Source of the DNA: Microbulbifer hydrolyticus | GTDB taxonomy: Bacteria > Pseudomonadota > Gammaproteobacteria > Pseudomonadales > Cellvibrionaceae | Length of the DNA: 64,000 nt | NCBI RefSeq assembly: GCF_009931115.1 | Contig: NZ_CP047491.1 | Span: 558,001-622,000, forward strand | Direction of reading: 5' to 3' | In this document: one piece after another, positions 63,108-64,000 of the stretch | How the letters are laid out: every line of letters starts with the position of its first letter | How positions within the stretch are numbered: position 1 is the first letter of the stretch | The notes under the pieces: model-generated | What the model saw: only the letters and a program-made list of their open reading frames with translations | Databases searched by the model: none | Told to the model about the DNA's origin: nothing | Program-made: the position numbers and the translations under genes

Positions 63108-64000
63108 TTACTGGCAGGCGCTCTGGATCTGGTGTGCCTCTTGCACTGCTTCCAACCAGAAGTAGGTGTCGTTATCACTGAAGTAGTAATAAATACTGTC
63201 ATTTGGCAGAAGCACTATGGTGATACCGCCAAAGCCGGAGAGGAACGGGATCCACTGGTCTCCACTGCACCCACTCAGGTTTCCGGCCACGTTGTGCGCC
63301 CAGAAGCCGTTGTTATAGCGATAGTCAGTGAGCGGCACGGTACCCGTGTCGGAAGTATTACGCTGGAGAGCGGCATCAAGTTGCAAGTTGTCGAGCATTT
63401 CCTGGCCGTTGATTTCACCATCCTCGATGTTGATAAAGCGCGTAATCTTTGCCACATCATCCGGTAACCACATTAACCCCCATCCCGCAAAAGGCTGCTC
63501 CATGGCATCATACGTGCGGCGCGTATACTGCCCGGTAGGGCTCACGCCAATCGGTTGCCACAGGTCGGAAACAATGGTCTCTGCGAAGATATCCGCACTG
63601 CTCCCTTGCTGGGTTTTCAGGTAGTCATTCATGTGGGTGCCGGCGATATAGGTGTCCGAAGTGTGATATACCCACTGACCGCCGGGCGTGGCTTTGCGTG
63701 TGTACTGGGAGCAGCTGTAATTTATCTTGTTGTTGTGATTGTCTGACAAAAACAGGCCGTCTGTGTGGGTAGCGCCCTCGTCCTCCATATACACCGCACT
63801 GCCGTAATTGCCAGTGGCCATATCCAGCAGATTATTCAGGGTAACGTCGAACCAGTTGCCGTTGCTGTTACATGCGGGAACATGATTCGAAACATAGGTG
63901 TTGCGCACTCCCGGATATAACTTTTCCAGCCGCATCATCGCTACGCCGGCAAACAAGGACTTGGCGGTAGAGTAGGACGGTACCACCATGGAGCTGCAAT
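63108..64000 (-). CDS. second secreted SxxK serine hydrolase, 3' part (5' end outside window)
   Basis: About 297 residues of the C-terminal catalytic region, with the frame open at base 64000. It parallels residues 550-838 of the upstream-oriented paralogue at 60391. It has S-T-A-K in place of S-S-A-K, VYHTSDTY, WGLMWLPDDVAKIT and the ending WLEAVQEAHQIQSACQ, which matches WMDAAQESHSIRSLCQ. Similarity is moderate, so duplication is old. The N-terminal half cannot be seen. Confidence 0.85.
   Translation of the reverse strand, partial: CSSMVVPSYSTAKSLFAGVAMMRLEKLYPGVRNTYVSNHVPACNSNGNWFDVTLNNLLDMATGNYGSAVYMEDEGATHTDGLFLSDNHNNKINYSCSQYTRKATPGGQWVYHTSDTYIAGTHMNDYLKTQQGSSADIFAETIVSDLWQPIGVSPTGQYTRRTYDAMEQPFAGWGLMWLPDDVAKITRFINIEDGEINGQEMLDNLQLDAALQRNTSDTGTVPLTDYRYNNGFWAHNVAGNLSGCSGDQWIPFLSGFGGITIVLLPNDSIYYYFSDNDTYFWLEAVQEAHQIQSACQ

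Noticed and set aside
1-64000. CRISPR arrays, rRNA or tRNA genes, complete insertion sequences or prophage genes.
   Set aside because: None was recognised on either strand by eye; short tRNA-like structures could be missed without a search program.

Overview
The window looks like chromosome of a marine, polymer-degrading gammaproteobacterium of the Cellvibrionales type (Microbulbifer is my best guess). The basis is protein resemblance, two large TonB-dependent receptors, a laminarinase-type GH16 enzyme with PKD modules, PKD-bearing subtilases, and G+C in the mid-to-high fifties in core genes. No rRNA or tRNA gene was found, so the genus is inference.

Region 1 (1-10.3 kb) is housekeeping: the 3' part of an RND efflux pump, rsmE, a small membrane protein, a HAD phosphatase, an exported unknown, an OmpA-like lipoprotein, then a minus-strand set sahR-metK-ahcY-metF. 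This set is the S-adenosylmethionine/S-adenosylhomocysteine cycle headed by its own regulator, an ArsR-type HTH fused to a methyltransferase domain. Two tandem 16-bp palindromic sites lie just upstream of sahR.

Region 2 (10.5-13.8 kb) holds tkt and epd, divergent from sahR, with a 111-bp MITE-like inverted repeat between them. The expected partners pgk and fba are found only at 48.2-50.7 kb. The usual tkt-epd-pgk-fba neighbourhood is therefore split by about 34.4 kb.

Region 3 (13.8-48.2 kb) is that accessory segment. Its left end carries a DsrE-like gene, a truncated DTW-domain gene and decayed second copies of tkt and the epd start. It then contains a TonB-dependent receptor, an intact DTW gene, a TIR-transmembrane-repeat protein with a small partner, an AT-rich S9 peptidase in gene-poor flanks, a GH16 glucanase, a cysteine-rich metzincin lipoprotein, an exported peroxiredoxin, a YggN-like protein, a second TonB-dependent receptor, a Tat-exported aminotransferase with a TauE/SafE permease, a DUF5117-type metalloprotease, two subtilases, a diguanylate cyclase remnant, a transglutaminase-like protein with a DUF350 protein, a globin and a Tat-exported amine oxidase. 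Five predicted exported peptidases plus an exported aminotransferase and amine oxidase suggest extracellular protein use and amino-acid or amine processing at the envelope.

Region 4 (46.9-64 kb) returns to core genes: a CPXCG protein, hydrolases, pgk, fba, RarD, serA, a YcgM-like FAA hydrolase, a single-domain asparaginase-like protein, a PuuC-like aldehyde dehydrogenase, a periplasmic TPR/TonB-C protein, an STAS-like protein and TerC. The right edge has two tandem paralogous secreted serine hydrolases of the SxxK (beta-lactamase/NylB-like) type, the second running off the window.

The best candidates for something undescribed are the TIR-transmembrane-repeat plus small-protein pair (18769-21320), the Tat-exported aminotransferase with its permease (32898-34917), and the tandem secreted SxxK hydrolases (60391-64000).
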